64,000 nt of DNA from Dendrobium chrysotoxum (Eukaryota > Streptophyta > Magnoliopsida > Asparagales > Orchidaceae), in NCBI GenBank assembly GCA_019925795.1, contig CM034311.1, forward strand, positions 8,604,126-8,668,125, given 5' to 3'. Below the pieces are notes generated by a model. That model was given only the letters and a program-made list of their open reading frames with translations. It had not been told where the DNA came from and searched no databases. Position 1 is the stretch's first letter. The number at the start of each line of letters is the position of its first letter. Below are positions 21,800-33,579 of the stretch, in pieces. Position numbers and translations under genes: made by a program.

Positions 21800-24700
21800 A
21801 TATCCAAGTGAAAAAAAACTCCTCTCTGAAGGGATATTTTCTTTCCTTATTGGATATTCAAAGTATCCTAATCTAAATCTTCAAATAAAGAGGGACTCTC
21901 CCCTAAGGAATGTCACCCTTCTCTTTAAATTTTATATTAGATTTTTGTCCCATCTCAAATGCCAATTGACTCAATTACAACTCAAATATATTAAATTATA
22001 TTGAATGAAAATTAAAATCTAGACTTGGATCACCTATAGGGTTATCCTAAGTGATTATATTAAATCATCCCAGGTAGTTAATATAATGAAATTTAAAATA
22101 CTCAAATCAGCCACACTTAGCCATTCTCTTTTAATTTTAAAAGGGGGACTTAACGTAGCAACAGTACATATAACAATTTAATATTTATGATTTTATCCCC
22201 TTTTATTTTAAATGCCCTATATGAGCATGGCTACCTGCATAAGATTGAATTAGCATAAATCATCCCTAACCTAGGGATAAATCTAACGCCCATCAATCAC
22301 ATCAATAGAGTGTAGATATTAAATAAATAATTACATCAACATTAACAACCAGCATGTAGTGAAAACTCAAAAATCCCAATACACAGTAGAAAGTAAACAT
22401 CGACCTAGCATAGATCTAGAAGTGGTAGCTTAGCAAACCATCTAAGTGTGTGTGATAGGCTGTGTAATTTGGATATATCATATATTAAGTAATTGGTTAA
22501 AATTGTCTAATATTTGAGTTTATTAAAGATTGAAGGATAAATTTGGTTAATGTTTAAATATTAATATGTTAAGGTTTGTTTAAAAATATATTTTTAAAGT
22601 TAATTGATTTAAATAAATTTAAATAGTTAGAAATTAAAGGACCGATATAATCTAATCAATTGCATTAGTTACTAATTTTAAAGATTAGATTAATTTAAAT
22701 TTTCTATCAATTGGTTCGTGACATTATTTCACAGGCTCGAGGAATCAGACCTCCTTAGGACACATAGCCCCACAGCCCGAAGTAGTCTAGCCTAAAAATC
22801 TAATTGATGTATTTAAATTATAAATTTCTTAATTTTGGTTAAATTATTAATAATCACTTAATTTTAAGGTTTTATACTTAATTGAATCCATTCGTGGCGT
22901 TGTGCCACCAAGCTCAAGGAACTAGGCCTCCTTAGGATACTTAACCCCGTAACCCAGCGTAGTCCATCCTAAAAACTTCATCTTTGGAATGGTTGTTATA
23001 TATTAAAGGGTTGGTTTAATTGATCTTATTAATCATACTAATAAATTCTGAAATTTTAATTGATTATTAAATTTTTAAATTTTATGGATTATTTTATTTA
23101 TTAAATTAAAGGGTCAAATTTTGACTTTTAGATTAAAATTGATTTTGGAAGTTTAGTATTTTATTAAATATTAGACCTTATGATGAGCAATTAGACTATA
23201 AGTTTGCTGAATTTGGATTTTTCTACAATTAATTATGAAGTTTTGAAGTTGACATTGAAATTTGAACTAGAACTGACCAAAATGTTGACTTTTTGATTTT
23301 AAGTGATTTTTGATGATTAATACTTTTAATAAATATTAGACCTTACATGAAGTACAATGCCTTTGAGTTTTCTAAATTTAGAGTTTTCTACATTAAGTTA
23401 CAAAATTTTAAAGTTTTGACCCGATTTTGAACTACTGTTGACCAGAAAGTTAACTTTGACCTATTTCTATTAGTTTATTATTTTTAGAAAATACTAGATC
23501 TCGAATGGAGTTGAATGATACTAAGTTTGGTCAATTTAGATATTTTTGGAATTAGTTATGATTTTTTAAAGTTTAGTTAATTAATTAATTTTTTTTAATT
23601 ATTTAATTATGAAGGTTTTGATTATTTTAATCCAAACTCATCCTAAACTACATGAAATCACTCTCAAAGGTCAGGGATGACCCATGAGAGTATTTTCAAA
23701 TATTTAGAATTTATTTAAAAATTTTAATAAATTTTAAATTTTTTATCTAACTAATTATATATTTTTACGAAAACTTAAATTAAAGTTAAAATAAAAATCC
23801 CATCACCGGACTTTTATTATTTCTAAACAGAGGATCAAATTCTGGTCAATTTAATATATTTTTATTATAATTTTTAGATTTAATTTTGATTTAGTATAAT
23901 TTTTTGAAAATTTTTGGTTCCTGAAAGAGCTGAATTTTGACTTGCTTAATTTTCTGACATAATGACCTCCAAATCTAGTGGAATTCGAACCTAAGGTATA
24001 AAATATCACTAAGTTCAATATTCTGAAGTTTTATCCCTATTTGGTATGTGTATAATTTTCTAGAATTTTTCTAAGTTAACTAGACATTGGCCTTAATTAT
24101 TTTTCCTAAATGTTACTAGTATTCAACTGGGTTTGAAACTTTGGTCACCTAACCCTGAGACATATGCAAGCACACCACAATAATTATGCAGCTTAGTTCT
24201 AAGAATTTGGAGAGTTATAAATTCTCAAAATTTTGGGTTCAATTTGAGCCCATTACTTTAAAAATTTACATCACACAAATTCATTAAACATCTGGTCCTA
24301 AAAAAGTTATAAGAAATGCCTAAGATGTTCAAAAATATTTCACCAAAATTTGGGTCCAATTTGACCCTTGGATTGTGAGAAGATTATAAAATTTAGATTT
24401 TAAATTAACCAAAATAACTTACTATATAGTGATCAAAATACTTTAATTTTAATTTTAATAAATAATAGGGCTTAAGCCCTTTCCAATGAACCTAAGAACA
24501 CTCAATTTGAAGAAATTTTGATTTTCTATGAATTTTGGAAGTTGTGGCTATTAAATTGGATTTTAAAACCCATTTTTAATCAAATCGGGCGCCGGGGCTA
24601 CCAATCCAATCATTGGCAATGATTGGATAGAGTGACCTCGCGACACCGCATCTCGTGACATGTGTCGAGCGATGAATATCTCACTTATATATGTTAGATT

Positions 24701-24859
24701 TGGTTCGCTTCTTTCATTTCATGCGTATCGATCTCATGGTCTGGATTCAGCCACGTAGTCGTTGCCATTCGAAACCGTATGGGTTTGAATCCCGTGGCAG
24801 TCTGCAGTTAAGGTTTGGGCAACGTGGCTAGTTCTTGGCTGTCCGATTACGTAGAAGAC
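21800..24859 (-). mobile_element. Older giant LTR (minus), right of solo LTR
   Basis: Begins with the right ATATC duplication (21800-21804) and continues the 15115-15238 LTR with the family's blocks in minus order: GGACTCTCCCC (21893), CCACACTTAGCC (22108), AAACCATCTAAGTGTG (22435), two CTCCTTAGGACAC modules (22715-22795 and 22895-22975), then AT-rich sequence and a GC-rich island (24590-24850) with CATATATAAG on the minus strand. It is interrupted at 24860 by another LTR end. No coding content. Confidence 0.8.
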
Positions 24860-27800
24860 TGTTTGATTGGAAATGTATGGTTTTCAAAAAGATTTAACTT
24901 TTTTGAGAAATATTTAATTTTTAAAAATTTTTTATTTTGTAAATTAAACGCTCATTATGAATGATATATCACCTCAAAAGGTGAACACGTCATTCCCTAA
25001 TGGGTTCAAATTTCAAAACTTTGAATTTACTTTGATTATCATAGTCAAACATAATGGTTGACAACATATGATCTCGGAAGATTAAAATGATTTTTGATTA
25101 AATATTTGATTCTAATAATCTAATAAAGAGATCATTAATTTCATGATCAAAGTTATGATAACAATACAATATATCTTTCCGAGGAAAGAGGATATCATCC
25201 GTTATCGGTTAATTAAAAATGACGATAATAATAACTGACTTTTAATTTTCCCAAAGAAAGTTAATTGAGATTTTAAAAACTTGATTTTGAAAATTTGATC
25301 TAGGTTTCTTAATCTCCTATTAGCACAAGCCCTCGTAGTTAATTACATCGTCAAAAACCAGAAATTTTCTATGAATACTCTCGATTAAAATAGAGGTATG
25401 AATTTTATTTAGATTTCGAAGCTTGATGTCAAAGGAGATAAGGGTTTGAAATTCAACAGGGATTGGTTCAAGGTTGAGCAGTTCTTTCTGGAGGTCGAAG
25501 GGAGAGGGGTAGGAGGTGCTTAGAATTCTGAATCACTTCAGAAGCACCCCAGCCTATCCTAAGTGTTGGGTTTGAATTTGATGGAAATATATTTAAGTTT
25601 GAGTTATCAATTTTATTAGAAGGTTGGGATTAAATTCTTGGAAATTGAGGACTTAAGATTGAAATTTATCTCAGAATTTAAATCTAAATTGGGTACTAAA
25701 AATCAGTCACTAGGAACCTAGCTAATACAATGCAGATCTGGACTTACCTCGGCCTGGATTGGAGAGCCAGCTAAACCACTAAAGCGCTTCAAAACCATAT
25801 ACCTGGTCTTTAATATAGAGTGGTTGGAATGTTATTTAAGATTGAGTTTTTGAGAATATGGCTGACATCTAGAGCGATCCTTAATTTGGCCCCTTGACAT
25901 ATGTTGGGTACTTAATGTTTAAGCTAAAATGCAATTAAAAATTTAGACACTTTTAAGTTTATATCTAATGCAATGTATTCTAGTTGACTCAATTAAATGT
26001 TTGAATCAGAATGAAGAAGTTTTAAAATCAGGCTTAAAAAAATAGGTTTTATCCTAAAGTGCACAGACCCCCTTGACAGAACTGCAACCTTCTAGGCCAG
26101 ATGGTCTGCCAGAACCCGTAAGAGGGGAGGTGCCTAATAAATGAAAAGAAGATGCATAAAAAATGCAATGAGAACTCCTGGCGGTCCTGGGCTTACTTTT
26201 TAAAGCATTAGAATTTCTATATAAGCTTAAATATTTTAAATTTAATTCAAATAGAAAAAGTTTATTAGTACCCTCACAAGCCTCCGATCGGATTCCAAGC
26301 TAAAACAAAATTGACATGCAATAATCGCCAAAAAGCTAGTAAAAGTAGGCAATTCTAATATCGTAATCAATACATTAATCAAATTAATTAAATAATTAAA
26401 TTAATTAAACTAATATTCAAACTGAAAGTTCATAGGCAAGTGCCTTTTAATTATACAACCCAGGGTCTGCAGGAAAAGTAAAGTAGCCAAGCACCACTGA
26501 CAACAACCTGAATTTCTAATCCTAAGACTCAAGTGACATTAAGAATGAGTCTTCTCATTCTTCACTTCTTCGTTCTTCCACGAGATCCTTGGATCATCGG
26601 GTCCAGATGTCCAAATGAAAAAAAAACTCCCCCTCAAGAGGGATGTTATCTTTTCTCTTTAGATATTTTAAAATCATCTTAATTTGGATCTCCAAATGGA
26701 GAGGGACTCTCCCCTAAGGGATGTCCCTTCTTTTTGGATTCCAAATTGGATACTTAATCCTATTCTCAAAGCACTTTAAACATTACAACTCAATTTCATA
26801 TCAAATTACATTTGAATTCAAAAGAAAATTCTAGACTCAACAACCTGCAGGGTTATCCTAATAATTAGCAGTTATATAAATATCTCAAGTAGTTATAATC
26901 AATCTCAAGCAGTTATATTAATCAAAATTAAAATTCTCAAATTACAGCCACGCTTGGCCATGCTCTTTAATTTAAAGGGAGTCTTAAGCAAATTTATAAA
27001 GCACCTACAGAAAATATTGTCAATTTTTAAAGCTTTATTTATTTTGCCCCCTTTAATTTCAATGCCCTGTACGAGCATAGCCACCTGCATAAAATTAAAT
27101 TAGTATAAATTATTCCTATCATATGGTTAATCTATCGCATAATCAACCATATCACAGAGTATTGAGAAAATAAATAAATAATCAAATAATCTAATCTAGC
27201 AAACAACATGTAGTGAAAATAACAAAAAATCTGGCACACAACTGCAGTAAAGTAAACACCGGCCTAGCCTAAGATTAGAGTTGTTGTCCTAGAAAACCAT
27301 CTAAAGTATGTGAGGTAGGCTGTGTGAGTTTGATATATCCTATATGGGATATTTGATTGAAGTTGCTTGAAGGTTTGATTGGTTGAAAGTCTTAAGGGAG
27401 ACTTTTAGTTAAAGTTTAAGTCTTGATGATTTGAACTTAATTTTAAGATTAAGTTTAATTATTTATTGAATATCACCTTTGTTGCTCACCGAGACCATGA
27501 AGTTTATTTCACCTTCATTGGGGCTAATTTAATAGCCTCGTAGGCCTGGTTTAATTAGTGGTACCCGGTATGATTGAGTGATTTGATTTAATTAATGTTT
27601 GAAAGTTAATAAATTTTTAATTAAGGTTAATTGGTTGCTAATTTTTAAGATTTAATTTGTTTAAACTTTCCATTAATCAGTTCATGGCGTTGTGCCACCA
27701 GGCTCGAGAAACAAAGCCTCCTTAGGACATATACCTCGCAGCCTAGACTAGTCCAGCCTAAAAATTAGGTTAATGTATTTGAATTAAGGATTTTAATTTT

Positions 27801-29199
27801 AGTTAAATAATAATTAATTAATTAAAATTAAAGTTTTACACTCCATTGAGTATATTCGTGGCGGTGTGCCACCAGGCTCGAGGAGGCTTTATTTTAATTA
27901 ATTTAAAATAATTAAAATTAAAGTTTTACACTCCCTTGAATATATTCATGGCATTGTGCCATCGTAGTGGTTCATCCTAAAAACTTCATCTTTGGAGTGT
28001 TTGTTGTGTATTAAAGGGTTAGTTGAATAATTTAAATATTAACTTAACATTTTCTAGAATTTGGAATTAATTATCAAATTTTGAAATTTTCTTGATTATT
28101 TTAAACATTTAATTAAGTGGTCAAAAGTTGAATTTTAGATTAAGCTTAAATTCTAGAAAGTTAGTATTTTATTAAAATATTAGACCTAGATATGATTAGT
28201 TAGATTACAAGTATGTTGGATTTGAACTTTTCTACATTTTATTATGAAGGTTTGAAGATTTGACTTGAAATTTAACTTAGGTTTGACCAAAAGTTGACTT
28301 TTTTAAATTTGAAAGATTTCTAGAATTTTAATATTTTTTAAAAATATTAGATTTTTATATGAGTTGAATGCCTTTGAGTTTGATTGGTTTGTAATTTTTG
28401 TTGAATTAGTTGTGAATTTTCAAAGTTTTGTAATTATTGGAATTTTTAAAATTATTTAATTAAAGGGTGTTTTAATGATTTGAGCTCAAATGAATTCCTT
28501 ACTCCTTGAAATCAACCCCAAAGGTCAAGAATGACCTAATGAGAGATTCCCAAGTGTTTGGGAATTTTCTAGAATTTTTAATTATTTTGAATTAATTAAA
28601 TTAATTAAATATTAAATTTTAATTAAAATTAAATTAAGCTCAAATTTAATGTCCAGTCAAGGGGATTTTATTTTTCTTCATTAAGGGTTTAATTCTGGTT
28701 AGTTAGAGATATTATATGCATTTTTTGGATTTAATCTTGATTTATTAAAATTTTTTGAAGTTTTAAGGGGTTAATTAAGGTTTAATCTTAAGTCATTTAA
28801 TTAAGGGGTTAATTACTTTTGAAATCAGTAAGAAATTTTCTATGGGCTGAGAGTGTTACTATATTCAAATGGTTCAAATTTTAAATCAAGATGATATGTG
28901 TCCTAATTATTAGGATTTTTTAAAGTTCTCTAATCAAGGTCCTTAATTATTATCCTTAAAGATATCGCTAAGCTAAGTGAATTCAAAATGAGTGTTTAAC
29001 TAACCCTTAAAATACATGAGTAAGATATAATCATAATCACAACCAATTCCTAGATCTAGGAGAACCCTAAACTAAGTGGTCTGAGCTTCCTAAACATGTA
29101 ATGATTAACATAAAATATATGATTAAAGATTAGATTAGCGAACAATCAAAATATGATTGTTCACTAATCACCCCCATTAATTCAATTCATTCAAGCTTA

Positions 29200-30640
29200 A
29201 TCTATGTTTGAAATTTCATAGGACCACTTAAAACTAAAAAAATTTAAATATATATAATTTCAAAATAAATTTCAAAATATACATATATTTATATATATAA
29301 ACCTATATATAAAAAACATAAGTTTAAAATAAAATAATCAAAAGTATAATCAAAATAATTTTAGAATGCTAATGAGTGATTCTCTGGTTATTTTGAAATA
29401 TATTAAAATAAATTTTCAGATTTGAAAATATTTTAATATAATATTCAATTAATTATTAATTTAATATAAAAAAAATTAAGTAATTCAAATTATTTAAAAT
29501 AGATCAAGTTTTAATTTTAAAATTAATTTTTATATTAAAATATTTAAAGTTTTAAGAATTTTGATATATTATATTAATTTTTCTGATTTAATTTGAATTT
29601 GTTACAAATTTTTGAGTATTTAAATTAATTTTAAAAATAAATAATATTTAAAATAAACTTCAAATTAAATCTTGAGTGTTTTCTGAAAATTTGAAATTAT
29701 TTAAAATATTCTCTTTAATTTCTGAAAATTATTTGAATTTTAAATTTTAATTAAGTATTAATTTAATATTTAAATATCTTAAAATCATTTAAAACATATA
29801 AGATATATTGAAATAAATTTAATTTAAAAATAAATATTTAATAATAATTCTCTGACTTTAAAATATTTTAAAATTAACTTTGAATTTTAAAAATAATTAA
29901 CTTAATATTTAGTTAAATTTTAAATAGATATTAAAATAATTAAATGATCAAAATTATTTAAAATATATTAAATATTTCAAATTAATATCAATTTTAAAAT
30001 ATTAAGGATATTTATTTTCTGATCAATTAAGATATTTAAAATAAACTTTGAAAAGAAAATTTTTTAAGATTATTTGAATTTAGTTTAATTAGATATTAAC
30101 TAAATATTTAAAAATTTACATATTCAAAATAATGTGAAATATATTATATAATTTGAATTGAATTTAATTTAGGATTAAATATTAAAAATAATTCTCTAAA
30201 TGTTAAAATATCAGAGAATGTTTTAATCAATATTAAATAAATGTTAACCAAATATTAATATATTAATTTAAAATATTTAAATAAAAATGACTTAAATAAT
30301 ATTAAATCTTAAATTAAATTGTAATTTTTATATATTTTTTTAATGAAAATATTTTAAATATTTTTCTAAAATATTAAAATATATTTTTAAATAAAGTTTT
30401 AAAATTTATTAAATATTTTAACTCATTTATTTTTAACTAATATTAATTTAAAATAATTAATAATTAATAATTAAAGTAATTTAAAATATAATTAATATTT
30501 TAAATTAATTTTATTTTGAAATTAAAGTGTTTAATTTTCTAGAAATTTTAATATAAAATATTATTTTTTTGACTTAAAATCAAATTTTACTGATTTTTTG
30601 AAGAAATTAAGGTTTAAAATTACTTTAAAATAAATTTAAA
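29200..30640. other. Extremely AT-rich tract without genes
   Basis: About 1.4 kb made almost wholly of ATTTAAAATAATT-type words inside the minus LTR. No open frames, no motif and no simple period. It looks like unconstrained AT-rich expansion; the counterpart in the solo LTR (17400-18800) is less extreme. Confidence 0.7.
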
Positions 30641-30649
30641 TTCAATTTA

Positions 30650-30970
30650 ATGATTTCGGCGGTGCCGGCGCTACGTGGCGGGCTCCAATTAGCTGCGTGG
30701 AAACTGCGGCCAATCATTTGTCGGCAACGCAATCATTACATCACCGACAATGATTGCGGAAATAATAAACCGCAAACGCGGTTTACTTATATGCATTAGC
30801 ACGTTCTCCCCGCCATCCGATCCCCTGTGGTATGAAACGAACGATTCAGATGGCACCGAATGATGATTCGATCCAGCAGATGCACGTACACAACTGATCA
30901 ACCCATGGAAAGACATTATCTGAACCATTGATTGCAAGATCAACGGTCCATAAAATGCTCAATTAGTAGC
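30650..30970 (-). promoter_or_regulatory. GC-rich island with TATA-like motif
   Basis: An abrupt GC-rich segment at the edge of the AT-rich tract. The minus strand carries GCATATAAGTAAACC (near 30782-30796). It holds several self-complementary words (CCGCAAACGCGG, CAATCATT with AATGATTG). Position and TATA motif suggest the LTR promoter, by comparison with 17220-17345 and 24590-24850. Confidence 0.4.
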
Positions 30971-32389
30971 GTCTACGTAGAATGCCCTTGAAAGCATTTT
31001 TTTGGCTTGTTTTCAAAACTAGTTTGTGCAAAATCAATAAATTTTAAACATAAACTCTATGGATGAAGAGAATTCATGTGGTGGTAAAAATATAGCTTAT
31101 GATGTGCTTGACAAGAAGCTAATTAAACTAAAGTGTCCTAACCTAGGTTTAGGATTTTTCCTTGATTTAATGGACGGAATGAACCATAAATAGGATGGTT
31201 GAATTTGTAGATTGTCCATGTATGTTTCCTCCATTGATCCCGCGGTCTGAAACGCAGTAGATCTAGGGTTATGGTCTCTTAATGTCCTCTAGCCTCGGTT
31301 CACTGAAAAGCTCGTTGCCAGTGGGGTTTACCCGACGGGTTTTGGTTGTTAAATGAAGGTGGAGATCAAGAGAGCTTGAGTGAGCAAGGAGCTCGACTTG
31401 AGAGAGTTTGGACAGTGAGAGAGTGTAAGGGTTTGAATGAGAGCTCCTTTGAGCCTTTTCCCCTATTCAAACCTCCTCAGGTCATTCAGACGGTTGGGAT
31501 GCATTTGGCCTGATGCTAGGATGTCCCCTACATATCTAGGGGTTGTTAGGAGCAGGGGCCAAGGACAGGTGCAAGGACAAGTGACTTAGAAAGAAATTTT
31601 GTCCTTACTTACACATGGTCTTATTTTAGCTGATTTAAACCTAGATTAAGGGTTAAGTTAAGCTTAAGAACCCCTTAGGAAGACTCTAAAAGAAGTTCAA
31701 ATGGCTGGAGTTTATTTGGAATGGAGGGAGAGTGGTTTGAGCTAGTTTAACCACCTTTGACTCATTCCAAAGCTTAAATTGACTGTTTGACTGGTCAACC
31801 AGTCAAACCATGCTAAGGTGGAGTCTAGGGAGGTTTAATGAATCAATGGGATGATTTGATAAGGGCTTAAAGTCATGGATCTAATGCTTGAAGGTAGAGT
31901 TGACCATTTAAGAGGATTTTGAAGTTACATTGACATGTTTAACCAGTCAATGGCTCCAACCTGATGAGGTGGACTTCAAAGTATTGCATGTTTGTTGTTT
32001 GGATGGGTTCTCAAAGACTTGAGAGATTAAGTTTGATGCACAAGAAAATAGATCCATGAAAGATGAGGTTTGACTACACATGGAGGGTTGACCAAGTCAA
32101 AACCCCCATGATGTGACTCATGATTAATTTGAGTATGTTTAAATCATGCATTTAAAATAAATTTGAAAGCTTGAAGGGTTTGAATTGGTTAAATGGGTTG
32201 AAGTTTTGAATGTACACTCATAAATGAGGGGTTTGACTATATTGCATGAGTTGACCAAGTTAACTTGACTTGGGTTTAATTAATCAATGACTAGAGTCAG
32301 ACTAAGTCATGATTAGAAGTTGATTTGAAGCTTGAAAAGGGATTGGGTATGTTAAATGGGATGGAATAACCCATTTAGACCCTTAAGGA

Positions 32390-33185
32390 ACACCTAGGTC
32401 AACCTAGGTTGACTTGGTCAGAAGTTCGGGGTCGAGCAGAAGTTTGGCGACGGGCGAAAGTCTGGCATCGGGTAGAAGTTCGACGAAAGTTCGGTGATGG
32501 GTGGAAGTCCAGCTTAAGTTGGTGGTTGGGAAGAATTCGGATGCCAGCTGGTGGCCGGGCAGAAGTCCGATGTCGGTCAGCTGCTAGGAGGAAGTCCAAC
32601 AGTGGTCGAGGATGGGTCTGGTCGCAAGAGAACTTAAGTTTCTCTTTTTCCTTCTCTTCCTTCTCTTCCTTCTCTTCCTCGCTTGGTCCCTTCCTCCTCC
32701 TCCCCCCTTCCATGAGGAATGAGGGGTCTATTTATAATTTTCTGAGAGTGGCATGGTTAATAAATAGGAGGAAGATCAAGGGTAATTTGGGAGTGGTTTA
32801 AATGGACTGCCGATGTTGAATCCTTTGATTATGGATTATTTATTAGACATTTAAATATCTTAATGATATCAGAGTTTAACGATCTTAGACTCGTTGGATT
32901 CGTCTCATCGAGCCGCTCGATTCGATTATAAGCATGTTATATTTAGAGACTGTTTGGTAATCCAAATTATGGTTTGTGCCTTCCAAATGTGCTTCTGGTC
33001 TTTGATTTGGACCCATTTAGCTTGGAGTGGGTCGAATTTGGTGTCGTTAAGTTCGCATTTTTGAGATGTTCAATTTGACTATAAGTTTGTTGAAATTGAA
33101 GTTCAGATGGTCTCTGATTTAATTTTTAAAGTTTTCAACTTGATTTTGCCTCGAGATTCGTGCCCGACCAAGAAAATTCTTTGAT
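32390..33185 (-). mobile_element. LTR-like block with TATA box, homologous to 53050-53900
   Basis: Read on the minus strand, this matches the plus strand near 53110-53330: CGAATCCAAC, TCATTAAGA, CTCAATAAATAAT-like, CACTCCCAA, CATGCCACTC, and TATAAATAGACCCC followed by CCATTC/CTCAT and a G-run. A repetitive segment of CGACTTC/GACTTCCACC-type words follows in both. The TATA box is TATAAATAG at 32728-32736. This is a promoter-bearing retroelement piece, either the U3 of the adjacent giant LTR or a separate LTR joined to it. The opposing frames at 32399-32713 and 32409-32801 lie in the repetitive part and are not genes. Confidence 0.6.
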
Positions 33186-33209
33186 GATATATCAACTTGT
33201 TGATTTCAT

Positions 33210-33575
33210 TTTTTGTTATTTAAGCAAACCAAAAAGACTAAAAATCAAAATGTCCTATTTTTAACTCAAAATTACACACTTGCCCTATAAAAAAAAATTT
33301 AATTATTATTTTTTATTTTGGTTCTTTCTTTCAATTTTATTTTATTTAAATTTTGAGAATTCTCCCTCGCAATTTATCAGGGGTTGTACGCTTCAGATTT
33401 GGCGTGCCGCTTTTGAGTAAATGTTGGATAGATTTTACACAATTCTTGTTTTTAGCTTTGTGCCCCATTAAGCTGTATTATGCCTTAGCATTGTTGTTTA
33501 CTTTTGGTTTTCTTCTTTATTTTATTAAATTTAGTTATTTAAATATGTTAAAATATAACTATAGTTAAATCACAT
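33210..33575. repeat. Direct repeat, left copy (~365 bp)
   Basis: Shares an ordered run of blocks with 37995-38395: TTTTTTGTTATTTAAGCAAAC, AAAAAGACTAAAAAT, TTTTGAGAATTCTCCCT, GCTTTTGAGTAAATG, TTGTGCCCCATT, TTGTTGTTTACTTTTG and ATTTAAATATGTT. The two copies bracket the LINE remnant and hAT-like debris. No TG...CA ends or TIRs were found, so the element type is unknown. The frame at 33353-33568 lies in it and is not a gene. Confidence 0.75.
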
Positions 33576-33579
33576 ACAT

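Larger units (their letters stand above)
24860..32390 (-). mobile_element. Giant Ogre/Tat-like LTR (minus); right boundary uncertain
   Basis: The LTR 3' end on the minus strand is ...CCAATCAAACA at 24860, matching the plus LTR end at 9507 (AATCAAACA). AAGAC (24855-24859) would be its target-duplication copy. The order of conserved blocks repeats that of 5230-7890: hairpin block 25310-25390, GAGCCAGC block 25725-25800, GGCACCTCC-type block 26050-26135, CACGCTTGGCCATGCTC 26950, AAACCATCTAAAGTATG 27293, CTCCTTAGGAC modules from 27690. A very AT-rich stretch at 29200-30640 and a GC-rich island at 30650-30970 follow. The region 31000-32390 has TTGAC/GTCAA-rich sequence like 15900-16400 inverted. 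I could not find its 5' terminus; it may extend to about 33185. Small frames at 26905 and 30689 are not genes. Confidence 0.72.

Noticed and set aside
30689..30943. 84-codon minus frame in GC-rich island
   Set aside because: Lies wholly in the GC-rich LTR island, has no recognised motif, and the equivalent islands in other copies are not open.
32005..32016. AAGAC after TTCTCA as right target duplication of the LTR starting at 24860
   Set aside because: The implied LTR start TGAGAACC does not match the TGTTGACC start of other family members; a 5-bp match in AT-rich DNA is weak.
32399..32801. Long opposing frames of 104 and 130 codons
   Set aside because: Tandem GACTTCCACC-type words keep both strands open; the composition is repetitive and the region is an LTR-like block.
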